Shown here one piece after another: positions 1 through 8,933 of a stretch of 33,870 bases of DNA. The stretch is from Planctomycetota bacterium (GTDB lineage: Bacteria; Planctomycetota; Planctomycetia; Planctomycetales; Planctomycetaceae). Both the position numbers and the translations under genes were made by a program. The DNA lies in contig QWQG01000179.1 of the NCBI GenBank assembly GCA_003670925.1, positions 1 through 33,870 of the forward strand, written 5' to 3'. Every line of letters begins with the position of its first letter. Positions within the stretch are counted from its first letter, which is position 1. Below the pieces are notes generated by a model. It saw only the letters and a program-made list of their open reading frames with translations, made no database searches and was not told the DNA's origin.

Positions 1-1101
1 AATCTCGCGCTGTTCTGCAGCGTGCGATGTGCCACATCCGGTCGCGCGGCTGGCATGGCTGGTGTGATTCTGGTTCTGATGTTTGTGCTGCCAGATCTCA
101 TCCTGCGAGGTCTGGCCGCATATCCGCCACAAGTTGTTCCGAGTGTCGTATTGGATACGCTCAACAGGATTCCCTCTGCGTTCGAAACGATCAGTATCTT
201 TGGACGGTTGCGGTGGCTCCTGCAGACAGACAACCCTGTCGTGTTTTTCGGCCAGCAGTTCTGGATTAGTATGGGGATTGCCATCGCCTTGTTTGCGATC
301 AGCACTCTGACGATTGATTTCTGGTCAGCAGCGGTGGAGGCAGGGGGGCCATCTGAGAACCCTACGATCCGCCGCTGGTCAGTGGGCCGCAGCTGGCCGA
401 TGGCTGTGATGTGGAAAGAATTTCTGTTCTTCACGGGTGGCCGCAGCTTTTTTATCGCGAAGATAATCGGTGGTGGACTTGTGTTTGCAGCATTCATCAT
501 GCTGCAACGAACCAATGGAGATGAAAGCTTCGTGACTTTGCAAGGCGACTATGCGTGGGCCGCGTTTCTGACATTCGCTGGATTTTTCGCGATCGAAGTG
601 CTGCTATATTCATCGGGGTGTTTGTTCTACGAAATTCGTCAAGCGACGCAATCAACGCTCGCCGCCATTCCTCTCTCCGGTGTCCGGATCCTGCTGGAAA
701 AAGCCGGCGGCTGTCTGATTGCATTAATCCCGTCGATATTTTGGCTGGGCATGACGGTGCTCGCTGGTTATGACGGCATCGCACGCGAATGCTCGATGAC
801 GATGGTCATCAGCGTTCTCATCGTGCTGGGCTTCAGCAGCCACATGGCCGTTATTCTGTCACTCTACACGCGCTGGGCCGCGTTACCATTGACAGTCCTG
901 CTTTCTGCTCCGGCCTTTTTCTGCCTTGCCGCACCAATCCTTAACCTCACCACCACCACCAATGCCATCGCCCGCAGCCAGCATATCGAATCGACGCTCC
1001 TGCTCAGTGCGTTTGTCAATCTCTTCTGGACCTGGCTCTTTATCCTGTTGCCATTACAACTGTGGATCAAGGATCGGTGGAACCATATCAGTCAGTTTTA
1101 A
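1..1101 (+). CDS. ABC-2-type permease-like membrane protein, 5' end missing
   Basis: The frame is open to the left edge, so the gene begins upstream. A GTG at 22 exists, but the residues before it (NLALFCS) read smoothly into the protein. At least eight hydrophobic stretches are visible, for example [13 protein letters not shown] near the start and [15 protein letters not shown] near the end, so it is a polytopic inner-membrane protein. The opening pattern (LFCSVR followed by a long hydrophobic helix) and the overall layout resemble the permease subunits of planctomycete ABC-2 exporters, whose ATPase is usually encoded next door. That gene would lie outside the window, so the substrate is unknown. 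The last 14 bases overlap the end of the convergent FabI-like gene. It could also be another kind of multi-spanning protein. Confidence 0.7.
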   Translation, partial: NLALFCSVRCATSGRAAGMAGVILVLMFVLPDLILRGLAAYPPQVVPSVVLDTLNRIPSAFETISIFGRLRWLLQTDNPVVFFGQQFWISMGIAIALFAISTLTIDFWSAAVEAGGPSENPTIRRWSVGRSWPMAVMWKEFLFFTGGRSFFIAKIIGGGLVFAAFIMLQRTNGDESFVTLQGDYAWAAFLTFAGFFAIEVLLYSSGCLFYEIRQATQSTLAAIPLSGVRILLEKAGGCLIALIPSIFWLGMTVLAGYDGIARECSMTMVISVLIVLGFSSHMAVILSLYTRWAALPLTVLLSAPAFFCLAAPILNLTTTTNAIARSQHIESTLLLSAFVNLFWTWLFILLPLQLWIKDRWNHISQF

Positions 1102-1882
1102 CGAGCCTGTCGTCGAAGTAGTTGATGCCCATGCCGGCGTCGATGACAAGGCCCTGAGCGTTGATGCCGGAGGAGCGAGGGCTGAGCAGGAAGGCGACAG
1201 CAGACGCGACTTCATCGGTCTGCACAGCTTGCTTTCGGAGTGTCGCTTTTTCCGCAAACAGGTAGCTATCGACGTAGCCTGGAATTCCAGCGGATGCAGA
1301 TGTTTTCAAGAGACCGGGACAGACGGCATTGAAGCGGATTTTCGAAAACTGCGAGAACGACTTCGCCAGAAAACACACGGAAGAGTCCAACGCGGCTTTA
1401 ATCGGTGCCATATAGCCGTAGTTTTCAGCGGCCATCCGCGTCGTCGAAATCGAAATCGTGACCACGCTGCCGGTTTCCGGGTCCAACATCGGCCTGAAGG
1501 AATCCGCCAGTGCCAACAGTGAAAAACACGAAATGTTTGCGGCCTGCAGGAATGCCGCACGCGGAGTCTGGTGGAAGGGCAGCCACCCCGCCGAAAAATC
1601 TGCAAAGGCAAGCGAATGCACAATGCCATGCAGCACACTTGTGGTGCTCGCAACGGCGTCACGAAGTGCATCGATCTGCTCTTGGTGTTCCACATCACAA
1701 ACAAAAACAGGGGAATTTGGAAATAGTTTCTTTACCGCATCCGCTCGCACCTGACTCCGCACCGAGAGCAGCACGTTTGCGCCAACTTCCTGCAGCAGTT
1801 GCGCCGTGTGCCACGCGACGCTTTTGCGATTCGCGACACCGGCGACAAGAATCGTCTTACCTGTGAGTTGCAGAAAATCCAT
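1088..1882 (-). CDS. fabI: FabI-like enoyl-[acyl-carrier-protein] reductase (SDR family)
   Basis: The 264 residues match the usual FabI length of about 260. Family marks are the N-terminal nucleotide loop [13 protein letters not shown] (residues 13-25), VHSLAFADF (about 88-96), the active-site pair Tyr155 and Lys162 in NYGYMAPIK, and [13 protein letters not shown] after the catalytic helix. The C-terminus ([11 protein letters not shown]) is also FabI-like. Such enzymes reduce the enoyl-ACP double bond with NAD(P)H in the last step of each fatty-acid elongation cycle in the cytoplasm. The position matching E. coli Tyr146 is Ile145 (SISTTRM instead of SYLGAERA), so substrate or inhibitor behaviour may differ and a specialised paralogue is possible. 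The ATG at 1882 has no clear Shine-Dalgarno sequence. It lies downstream of ettA on the same strand, 175 bp away. Confidence 0.85.
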   Translation of the reverse strand: MDFLQLTGKTILVAGVANRKSVAWHTAQLLQEVGANVLLSVRSQVRADAVKKLFPNSPVFVCDVEHQEQIDALRDAVASTTSVLHGIVHSLAFADFSAGWLPFHQTPRAAFLQAANISCFSLLALADSFRPMLDPETGSVVTISISTTRMAAENYGYMAPIKAALDSSVCFLAKSFSQFSKIRFNAVCPGLLKTSASAGIPGYVDSYLFAEKATLRKQAVQTDEVASAVAFLLSPRSSGINAQGLVIDAGMGINYFDDRLVKTD

Positions 1883-2006
1883 AGTTCAGGGGACATTCTT
1901 TCTCTTAATTTCAATCCTACTCTTATTTGCAATCTGGTTCCGTGGTTGCCTCGACAGGCATCGCACAATGCACGAATCCACTGCGTGAAAAGAAGCGAAC
2001 TGATCG

Positions 2007-2055
2007 GATTTGAAATTTGAGATTTGAGATTTCGGATTTAAGATTTCGAATTTAT
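2007..2055. repeat. Heptamer tandem repeat, seven units
   Basis: Seven consecutive 7-base units follow the pattern (G/A)ATTTNN: GATTTGA, AATTTGA, GATTTGA, GATTTCG, GATTTAA, GATTTCG, AATTTAT. The array is AT-rich, lies between the FabI-like gene and ettA, and ends two bases from the ettA stop codon on the opposite side. It has no spacers, so it is not CRISPR. It is imperfect but in strict 7-base register. Confidence 0.85.
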
Positions 2056-2057
2056 GA

Positions 2058-3731
2058 CTAGCGGCTGAGCGGCTTAAAACGTCCATGCTGGGCGCGATCG
2101 GAATCAGCACCGGCGCGTTCATTTCGCTGCTTCTCGTAGATCTGGTAATTCCCTTCGCACCACACAACGGAACCGTCTGGTTCAAACGCAAGAATGTGCG
2201 TTGCGATCCGGTCGAGAAACCAGCGATCATGGCTCACGACAACCGCACAGCCGCCGAAGTTGGACAAACCTTCTTCAAGAGCGCGCAAAGTATCAACGTC
2301 CAAATCGTTTGTTGGTTCGTCGAGCAGCATCAGATTTCCACCTGACCGCAGCAATTTTGCCAGATGAACCCGGTTTCGTTCGCCTCCGGAAAGTTGACCG
2401 ACAAACTTCTGCTGATCTGACCCCTTGAAGTTAAAACGACCACAGTAGGATCTCGCGTGGATTTTTGATGTGCCGACTTCGAGCACCTCATGCCCTCCGG
2501 AAATTTCCTGATAAACGGTCTTACTGTCATCCAGTGAATCTCGCGACTGATCCACGTACGAGGCCTGTACGGTCTCACCGATTTTCAATGTTCCGGAGTC
2601 CGGCTTTTCAAGTCCCATAATCATCCGGAAGAGCGTCGTTTTTCCTGCTCCGTTCGGACCAATCACACCAACAATTCCACCTGGCGGCAGATCGAAGCTC
2701 AGATTGTCAAACAGGACGCGGTCTCCGAAACTCTTTTTCAGCTTGTCGGCCTGCACGACCAGTTGCCCAAGTTTGCGCGACGTCGGGATCTGAATCTGAG
2801 CGGCTTCGTCGCGTTCGTCGAATTGCTGTGCCGCCATTTCGTTGTAACGTTCCAGACGCGCTTTATTCTTGCTGGCGCGGGCTTTAGGTGACATGCGAAC
2901 CCATTCGAGTTCGCGTTTCAGATCTCGTTGACGCCGGGTTTCACCCCGTTCTTCGAGTTCCAAGCGTTTCCGCTTCTGTTCCAGCCACGACGTATAGTTG
3001 CCTTCGTAGGGAATACATCGACCGCGATCACATTCCAGAATCCAGCCGGCCACATTGTCCAGAAAGTAGCGATCGTGGGTGACCGCGACGACAGTGCCTT
3101 CAAACTTCTTCAGGAACATTTCCAGCCACTGGACCGACGATGCATCCAGATGATTTGTTGGCTCGTCGAGCAATAGTAAGTCTGGATTCATCAGGAGCAA
3201 CTGGCAGAGGGCCACGCGGCGTTTTTCACCCCCGGACAGGACTGCGACCTTGGCGTCTGCTGACGGAAGCTGCATGGCATCGGCAGCGATTTCGAGTGTG
3301 CGTTCCAGTTCCCACAGATTGTTGTGATCGATCTTGTCCTGCACTTTGGCAAGTTCATTCAGGACTTTATCCATCTCCTCCTGCGACAACTCTTCACACA
3401 GTTTCATGTTAAGTTCGTTGAAGCGTTCCAAAGTCGCCCGCGAATCGGACACCGCGTCTTCGATACATTCACCGACGGTCTTCTCGGGATCCAGCCGAGG
3501 CTCCTGCGAGAAATAACCGATGCGAATTCCTTTGGCAGGGCGCACGGTTCCCATGTAATCCGTGTCTTCACCAGCCATAATGCGCATCAGCGTGCTCTTG
3601 CCGGAACCGTTGCCTCCGAGCACACCGATCTTTGCACCAGGATAGAATGCCAGCCAAATGTCCGAAAGCACTTCCTTTTCGTCATACAGACGAGTCATGT
3701 GCTCAATCGTCATAATGTACTGCTGGGCCAT
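2058..3731 (-). CDS. ettA: Energy-dependent translational throttle protein EttA (ABC-F)
   Basis: This is a soluble ABC-F ATPase of 557 residues with two ABC cassettes and no membrane segments. Cassette 1 has Walker A GGNGSGKS (about 39-46), signature [11 protein letters not shown] and Walker [13 protein letters not shown]. Cassette 2 has [23 protein letters not shown] and [10 protein letters not shown]. The linker ([19 protein letters not shown]) is the tRNA-interacting PtIM region, and the opening [15 protein letters not shown] closely follows E. coli EttA. EttA binds the ribosomal E site and couples the first peptide bond to ATP/ADP state. The frame could start at a TTG (3737), but the ATG at 3731 gives [10 protein letters not shown], which lines up with the family N-terminus. 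xseA lies upstream on the same strand, about 200 bp away, a gap in which I see no gene. The heptamer repeat follows the stop. Confidence 0.96.
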   Translation of the reverse strand: MAQQYIMTIEHMTRLYDEKEVLSDIWLAFYPGAKIGVLGGNGSGKSTLMRIMAGEDTDYMGTVRPAKGIRIGYFSQEPRLDPEKTVGECIEDAVSDSRATLERFNELNMKLCEELSQEEMDKVLNELAKVQDKIDHNNLWELERTLEIAADAMQLPSADAKVAVLSGGEKRRVALCQLLLMNPDLLLLDEPTNHLDASSVQWLEMFLKKFEGTVVAVTHDRYFLDNVAGWILECDRGRCIPYEGNYTSWLEQKRKRLELEERGETRRQRDLKRELEWVRMSPKARASKNKARLERYNEMAAQQFDERDEAAQIQIPTSRKLGQLVVQADKLKKSFGDRVLFDNLSFDLPPGGIVGVIGPNGAGKTTLFRMIMGLEKPDSGTLKIGETVQASYVDQSRDSLDDSKTVYQEISGGHEVLEVGTSKIHARSYCGRFNFKGSDQQKFVGQLSGGERNRVHLAKLLRSGGNLMLLDEPTNDLDVDTLRALEEGLSNFGGCAVVVSHDRWFLDRIATHILAFEPDGSVVWCEGNYQIYEKQRNERAGADSDRAQHGRFKPLSR

Positions 3732-3940
3732 TTTCAAAAATCTTTCGTGCTGAAAAATGCTATCGTGAGCGGAGTCGGAGTGTTGCCTCGTGTTGGCGAA
3801 TTATCCGGTTCGGAACTATAACCTGGCGTCACAGAAAACACAGGTATCCTCTCAATTTCATGCCCAAGGACGAGAACTTGATCGAGCCGGTGGTTTGCTC
3901 AGACTCCCACACAGCGGGAACGGCCTTAAGACTTCAAGAC

Positions 3941-5128
3941 TCATGTGACCGTGGAATGAACCACTCCATTTGCGAGCCGCGTGGTGAGCAGCTCGCCGGC
4001 TGCTACTTGGTCGGCGTCACGCAAGACATCGCCAGATGCTGTCTGCGTCAACGAGAAGCCTCGTGACAGTACCTGGAGTGGGCTTAGAGCATGCAGTGAC
4101 GCTGCCGTTCGTGCCACAGTTGTCTGGCGGCGTTCGATAAACAATTTCATGGCAGTGACGCCCCGTTGTCCTAGTTCGTCGCACGACATTCGGCGCTGAT
4201 CAATGAGCGTCATGGGCCGTTGCAATACCGCTCGAGCTTCAATCGCTTTCAACTGGAGGCGAACGCGCTCAACTCCGTTGCGGAGAACCTGCCGCATGCG
4301 TTGCACCGTCTGTTGCAGTGTGTCTTTAAGTTCCTGAACGGAGGGCACCACAAATTCACCGGCCTCACTGGGCGTCAGCGCGCGACGGTCGGCGACAAGA
4401 TCGGCGATGGAAACATCAATCTCATGTCCGACAGCGCTGATCACCGGTACGCGGCACGCCACTATTGCACGGGCCACTTTTTCTTCATTGAAGCACCACA
4501 TGTCTTCCAGACTTCCACCACCGCGCCCGGCAATCACGACATCCACGTCTGAAATACGATGCACGTTTCGCAAGGCCTTCACAATCTCGTCCGCAGCACC
4601 TTCGCCCTGAACGCGGACGGGCACGACAATGATCCGAGCGGCCGGCCAACGCCGTGTAATCACTTGAATCATGTCACGAACAGCCGCGCTCGATGGGCTT
4701 GTAATCAGGGCGATGCGTTTGGGAATCCGCGGAATCAGGCGTTTTCGAGATTCTTCAAAGAGGCCTTCGGACGCCAGTTTGTCGCGTAATTGGCGAAACG
4801 CCATTTCAAGTGCACCGACACCCTGTGGCATCAGTCTCGTAATCACAAACTGGCAAGTTCCCCGAGCCACATAAACTTGAAGCGCACCGGTCGCCAGAAC
4901 TTTCATCCCATCCTTGGGGGCAAACTTAATCCTAGCTGCCGCACTTCGCCAGATGACAGCGCTGATCTCGGACGTCTCATCCTTGAGCGTCAGATACCAA
5001 TGCCCGGCCGGACTCATCCGGCAATTCGAGACCTCACCCTCGACACTGCACGGTGGCAATGCGGTCTCGACAACCTCCTTGAAAGCGGTAATGAGTTCAG
5101 TAACACTGATGACGGGGAATTCGTTCAT
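3941..5128 (-). CDS. xseA: Exodeoxyribonuclease VII large subunit
   Basis: From the ATG at 5128 the protein starts MNEFPVISVTELITAF and has 395 residues. It has an N-terminal OB-fold (GEVSNCRMSPAGHWYLTLKD) and the catalytic core with ALITSPSSAAVRDMI, DVVIAGRGGGSLEDMW and the SAVGHEIDVSIADLVADRR motif. A helical region and the C-terminal tail (SPLQVLSRGFSLTQT, TTRLANGVVHSTV) follow. Exo VII degrades single-stranded DNA to short oligonucleotides together with the small subunit XseB. The frame is open further upstream to 5362, with another ATG at 5212, but those 78 codons resemble no Exo VII N-terminus. The helical part is shorter than in E. coli XseA (456 aa). No xseB-like small gene follows it; the next gene on the strand is ettA. 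The roughly 250-bp gap towards 5385 is a divergent promoter region. Confidence 0.95.
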   Translation of the reverse strand: MNEFPVISVTELITAFKEVVETALPPCSVEGEVSNCRMSPAGHWYLTLKDETSEISAVIWRSAAARIKFAPKDGMKVLATGALQVYVARGTCQFVITRLMPQGVGALEMAFRQLRDKLASEGLFEESRKRLIPRIPKRIALITSPSSAAVRDMIQVITRRWPAARIIVVPVRVQGEGAADEIVKALRNVHRISDVDVVIAGRGGGSLEDMWCFNEEKVARAIVACRVPVISAVGHEIDVSIADLVADRRALTPSEAGEFVVPSVQELKDTLQQTVQRMRQVLRNGVERVRLQLKAIEARAVLQRPMTLIDQRRMSCDELGQRGVTAMKLFIERRQTTVARTAASLHALSPLQVLSRGFSLTQTASGDVLRDADQVAAGELLTTRLANGVVHSTVT

Positions 5129-5384
5129 CTCATTAGAATAGCCAATCGGGACTTTCGGAGTAAAATGGTAGCGAAGCAGGAATTTGGAACTGGCGGAAAT
5201 TGGGTCATCCATCGTAGCATGCAAGGGGTTGTAGAAGTTGGCTTTCTGATTGAATATTGAATCAGTCGAGGTGGAAGATACTAGTAGTTGATACGTTGCA
5301 TGAATGCACAACACGCTGCGCACTTGTTCCCCGCCTGAAAAGGCTTTATTTGGCAACGGCAATTCACCGTTTTAAATTTGATCT

Positions 5385-5864
5385 ATGGGAAAAAACATCA
5401 ATATTTGCACTCTTTTCATGCGCCCTGCGGTTCTTGCAGTGTCAATTGTGGTGTCATTGTTGACCTGCGGCAACTGCAACGCTTCTTGCGGCGAGTATGT
5501 TTATTCGCGACATCGAACCACGCATCAAGCCCTCGAAGATCGCCCTGATGGAGCGATGCGCCAGCAAGGCATTTGGAAATCTGAACTCATCCGTTCAGCC
5601 AGTAAACATCCAGTCGCACGCGATGCGTCTTTCTCGTTGCAGATTCCTTGTCGTGGACCGAATTGTCAGAAAAGCCCGACTTCGTCGCTGCCAGTCCCCG
5701 CCCCGGAAACTGTCTCAAGCCGACAGATGGAACGCCTAATCTTGGGACGGCTTGCCGTTGCGATCCCGTCTGAGGTGTCTCGTTATCGAGACCTCGATGG
5801 CCAAGTTCGCGTGCGGCGAGGATTTCCGCTGCTCATTGAGATGCCTCCGCAGTTAGGCCCATAG
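5385..5864 (+). CDS. Small secreted cysteine-containing protein of unknown function
   Basis: This 159-residue protein is not recognised as a named family. It begins MGKNINICTLFMR, followed by a hydrophobic stretch (PAVLAVSIVVSLLTCG, about residues 14-29) typical of a signal peptide, then CNASCGEYVYSR. A second Cys pair sits in PCRGPNCQ, followed by a Pro/Ser-rich piece (SPTSSLPVPAPET). The C-terminal half is basic and contains no membrane segment. Short secreted proteins with a Cys-x-GPNC motif and a proline-rich middle occur in planctomycetes, by my recollection. The function is unknown; an extracytoplasmic location is an inference from the signal peptide. It is transcribed divergently from xseA and lies 118 bp before the multiheme cytochrome gene. 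Confidence 0.7.
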   Translation: MGKNINICTLFMRPAVLAVSIVVSLLTCGNCNASCGEYVYSRHRTTHQALEDRPDGAMRQQGIWKSELIRSASKHPVARDASFSLQIPCRGPNCQKSPTSSLPVPAPETVSSRQMERLILGRLAVAIPSEVSRYRDLDGQVRVRRGFPLLIEMPPQLGP

Positions 5865-5982
5865 TGGACTATTTTCCGCCCCGGATTGCCGACTGTTTTT
5901 CAGTCTCCGTTATTGCATCTGCCAGCATTCCTCGATCAGTCACATTGGGATTGATCGCGCATAGAGAAAGTGATCGTTGCGT

Positions 5983-8847
5983 ATGTCTGAAGTTCTCTCA
6001 AGTCCCGTAATTTCGGGTTCCGCAAAGAAGATTGTGCGGAAAGCCATCGGGCCAAAACTCCGAATTCTGTTTAACGTTGTGCTAGCTTTGTTGGCCGTGA
6101 TTGGAGCCAACAGTACGTACCTCGCGGGTGTGACTTGCCTGCAGTGGTGGACAAAACGCACGTACGAGGATCAATTCTACGCATGGATGTTTTTAGTCCA
6201 CATTGTTGTCGGGTTACTGATCGTGCTGCCGTTCATTGTGTTCGGTCTGATTCACATGCAGAACACAAAAGACCGCAAAATCCGCCGCACCGTGATGATT
6301 GGTTATGCGTTGTTTGCAGTCTGTATTCTGGTCCTGCTTTCCGGTTTCTTGTTGATGCGAATTGAAGGGCTGATTGATCTGAAGAATCCTCTTTCCCGCA
6401 GCGTGATTTATTGGGCACACGTGGGTGGCCCTGTAATCGGTGCGTGGCTCTATTTTATGCACCGTTTGGTCGGCCCGAAGATGCGCTGGAAGCGGGGATT
6501 GGTCTGGGCCGGTCTCGCGGGTGCTACGGCGATTGGTATGATCATGATGCAAGCCCGCGATCCGAGGGACTGGAACACGGTCGGACCGAAAGCGGGGGTC
6601 AAATATTTCGAGCCATCACTTGCCCGGACTGCCACCGGCAACTTCATTTCTGCTGAAATTCTGGACATGAACGACTATTGCCTGAAGTGTCATAAAGACG
6701 CGCACGACGATTGGGAAAAAAGCGCCCACCACTTCAGTTCATTCAACAATTCAGCGTATCTTGCCAGCGTGGCAGAAACTCGCGAAGTTGGTATGAAACG
6801 CGATGGCAACGTTCAAGGTTCGCGGTTCTGCGCGGGATGCCATGACCCCGTGCCGTTCTTCAGTGGAGCCTTCGACGATCCAAAATTTGACATGCTGAAA
6901 CATCCCACGTCGCAGGCGGGAATCACATGTACGGTGTGCCATGCAATCACGCATGTGAACAGCACTCAGGGTAACGCAGACTATACAATTGAGGAGCCCA
7001 TTCATTATCCGTTTGCGACCAGTAAGAATGACATCCTGCAATGGGTAAACAACCAGTTAGTCAAAGCAAAGCCATCATTCCACAAAAAGACGTTTCTAAA
7101 ACCGCTGCACAAGACTGCCGAATTCTGCAGTACATGCCACAAGGTAAACCTGCCATTCACGCTCAATCATTACAAGGAATGGCTCCGCGGACAGAACCAC
7201 TACGACAGTTGGCTATTGAGCGGCGTGTCAGGGCACGGAGCACGCAGTTTTTACTATCCTCCGAAAGCCCAAACGGAGTGTAACGGTTGCCATATGCCGC
7301 TGAAGGAATCAAGCGATTTTGGTGCAAAATACGTGGATGATTCTGGAAAACTCAAGACACACAATCATTTTTTCCCATCCGCGAATACGGGAATTAACTG
7401 GCTTACCAATAATGATTCTGCGATCGAAGCCCACAAAACATTCATGAAGGGCATCATGCGGGTGGATGTCTTTGGAGTTCGGGCGGGGGGCAGCGTTGAA
7501 GGACAACTTACAGCACCGTTAAGACCGGATGTGCCGACACTGAAGCCCGGGCAGAAATATTTGCTGGAGACTGTAATTCGCACGGTCAAAATGGGACATC
7601 ATTTTACGCAGGGCACAACTGATTCCAATGAAATTTGGTTGGAGGTCTCCGTGACGTCGGGTGACCAAAAAATCGGCGGCAGCGGAATGATGCAAGACGA
7701 CAACAGTGTTGATCCATGGTCACATTTCGTCAACAACTTTATGCTGGATAAGAATGGAGATCGCATTGATCGCCGCAATGCTCAGGATATTTTCACGCCG
7801 CTTTATATGCACCAAATACCGCCCGGAGCAGGCCAGACAGTGCACTACAGTTTCACGATGCCGAACGAGGTCACTGCGCCAGTGAACGTCAGGTTACGGC
7901 TGCTGTATCGCAAATTTGACTCAACCTACATGGAATTTGTCGACCAAAAATTGGCGGCGTTGGGGCGACCTATTCGCGGCCACCAAGATGGTCAAAAATA
8001 TCGCAATGAATTGCCCATCATCCTGTTAGCTGAGGATGAGGTGACATTTCCGGTAGAAGGCGTCACGGCAGAGATAACGAACCCTGAGCGTGACGTGCCG
8101 CAATGGCAGCGTTGGAATGATTATGGCATCGGTATGCTGCTCAAGGGGAAAGCTGAACTGAAACAGGCTGCTGCTGCGTTCACGGAACTGGAGAAACTCC
8201 AACGCTTCGACGGTCCGCTCAATTTAGCCCGCGTGCTTGTGGCCGAAGCCGGGCCAGGACAGTTGGACGAAGCTGCGGCGGCGATCACGCGTGCCGCTGA
8301 GTTTAAAGCAAAAGACAATACGCCCCCCCCTTGGACGATGGCGTGGTTAAGCGGCGTGATTAATCGGCAACAGGGACGTCTGGAAGATGCAGAGAAAAAT
8401 TTCCGGCAGGTACTGGAGTATCGCACGGAAGACACGGTGACTCGGAAGTTTGATTTCAGCATGGACTACGAAGTCATCAATCTGCTGGGGCAGACAATTT
8501 TTGACAGAGCCCTACAAATACGTGCTGAATCGAGGGTAGATGAACGCAATGGTCGCTTGCAGGAAGCGGTAGATGTCTTTCAGAAAACCTTGGCGATCGA
8601 TGCGGAAAACGTCGACGCCCACTATAACTTAAGTCAGCTGTATTCTCAGTTAGGGGACAAGGATAGGTCCACCGCACATCAGGCCCTGCACGCGAAGTAC
8701 AAACCAGACGATACGGCTCGTGGTCAAGCAGTGAGTGCAGCCCGCCAAAAATATCCCGCAGCAGATTTTGCTTCTGAGGCGCTAGTAATTTACGACTTGC
8801 AGCGGGACAAACCTGCAGCAGAGGCGGCGTACGAACCCCGGCCATAA
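5983..8847 (+). CDS. Membrane-anchored five-haem cytochrome c with C-terminal TPRs
   Basis: This protein of about 954 residues has three parts. Residues 26-190 hold about four transmembrane helices (LFNVVLALLAVIGA; FLVHIVVGLLIVLPFIVFGL; MIGYALFAVCILVLLSGFLL; GLAGATAIGMIMM), a layout like small cytochrome b-type membrane domains. Five CxxCH haem-c sites follow: CLKCH (about 233), CAGCH (283), CTVCH (316), CSTCH (382) and CNGCH (433). After a beta-rich middle, residues from about 710 form TPR-like helices (AEKNFRQVLEY, AVDVFQKTLAI, DAHYNLSQLYSQLGD). The CxxCH spacing and HxxxxH context resemble the cytochrome c554/nitrite-reductase superfamily. An extracytoplasmic electron-transfer role is likely; donor and acceptor are unknown. 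A TTG at 5977 is an alternative start, but the ATG at 5983 is preferred. The CRTAC1-like gene follows after 86 bp, suggesting one transcript. Confidence 0.88.
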   Translation: MSEVLSSPVISGSAKKIVRKAIGPKLRILFNVVLALLAVIGANSTYLAGVTCLQWWTKRTYEDQFYAWMFLVHIVVGLLIVLPFIVFGLIHMQNTKDRKIRRTVMIGYALFAVCILVLLSGFLLMRIEGLIDLKNPLSRSVIYWAHVGGPVIGAWLYFMHRLVGPKMRWKRGLVWAGLAGATAIGMIMMQARDPRDWNTVGPKAGVKYFEPSLARTATGNFISAEILDMNDYCLKCHKDAHDDWEKSAHHFSSFNNSAYLASVAETREVGMKRDGNVQGSRFCAGCHDPVPFFSGAFDDPKFDMLKHPTSQAGITCTVCHAITHVNSTQGNADYTIEEPIHYPFATSKNDILQWVNNQLVKAKPSFHKKTFLKPLHKTAEFCSTCHKVNLPFTLNHYKEWLRGQNHYDSWLLSGVSGHGARSFYYPPKAQTECNGCHMPLKESSDFGAKYVDDSGKLKTHNHFFPSANTGINWLTNNDSAIEAHKTFMKGIMRVDVFGVRAGGSVEGQLTAPLRPDVPTLKPGQKYLLETVIRTVKMGHHFTQGTTDSNEIWLEVSVTSGDQKIGGSGMMQDDNSVDPWSHFVNNFMLDKNGDRIDRRNAQDIFTPLYMHQIPPGAGQTVHYSFTMPNEVTAPVNVRLRLLYRKFDSTYMEFVDQKLAALGRPIRGHQDGQKYRNELPIILLAEDEVTFPVEGVTAEITNPERDVPQWQRWNDYGIGMLLKGKAELKQAAAAFTELEKLQRFDGPLNLARVLVAEAGPGQLDEAAAAITRAAEFKAKDNTPPPWTMAWLSGVINRQQGRLEDAEKNFRQVLEYRTEDTVTRKFDFSMDYEVINLLGQTIFDRALQIRAESRVDERNGRLQEAVDVFQKTLAIDAENVDAHYNLSQLYSQLGDKDRSTAHQALHAKYKPDDTARGQAVSAARQKYPAADFASEALVIYDLQRDKPAAEAAYEPRP

Positions 8848-8933
8848 AGTCGAGGGTTTTCAATCAGGATTTTGCATGTCGTTTGCGTGGCCCCGGCATT
8901 GAACCAACAGGTTCCCGCGACAATCTGAAAGAT

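Noticed and set aside
926-1522. 198-codon plus-strand ORF
   Set aside because: It overlaps the permease end and runs antisense to the FabI-like gene; the protein is low-complexity and Arg-rich.
2007-2055. CRISPR array
   Set aside because: The units are 7 bases long and directly adjacent, with no unique spacers and no cas genes nearby.
3324-3821. 165-codon plus-strand ORF
   Set aside because: It lies antisense to the N-terminal half of ettA, a clear gene, and has no motif of its own.
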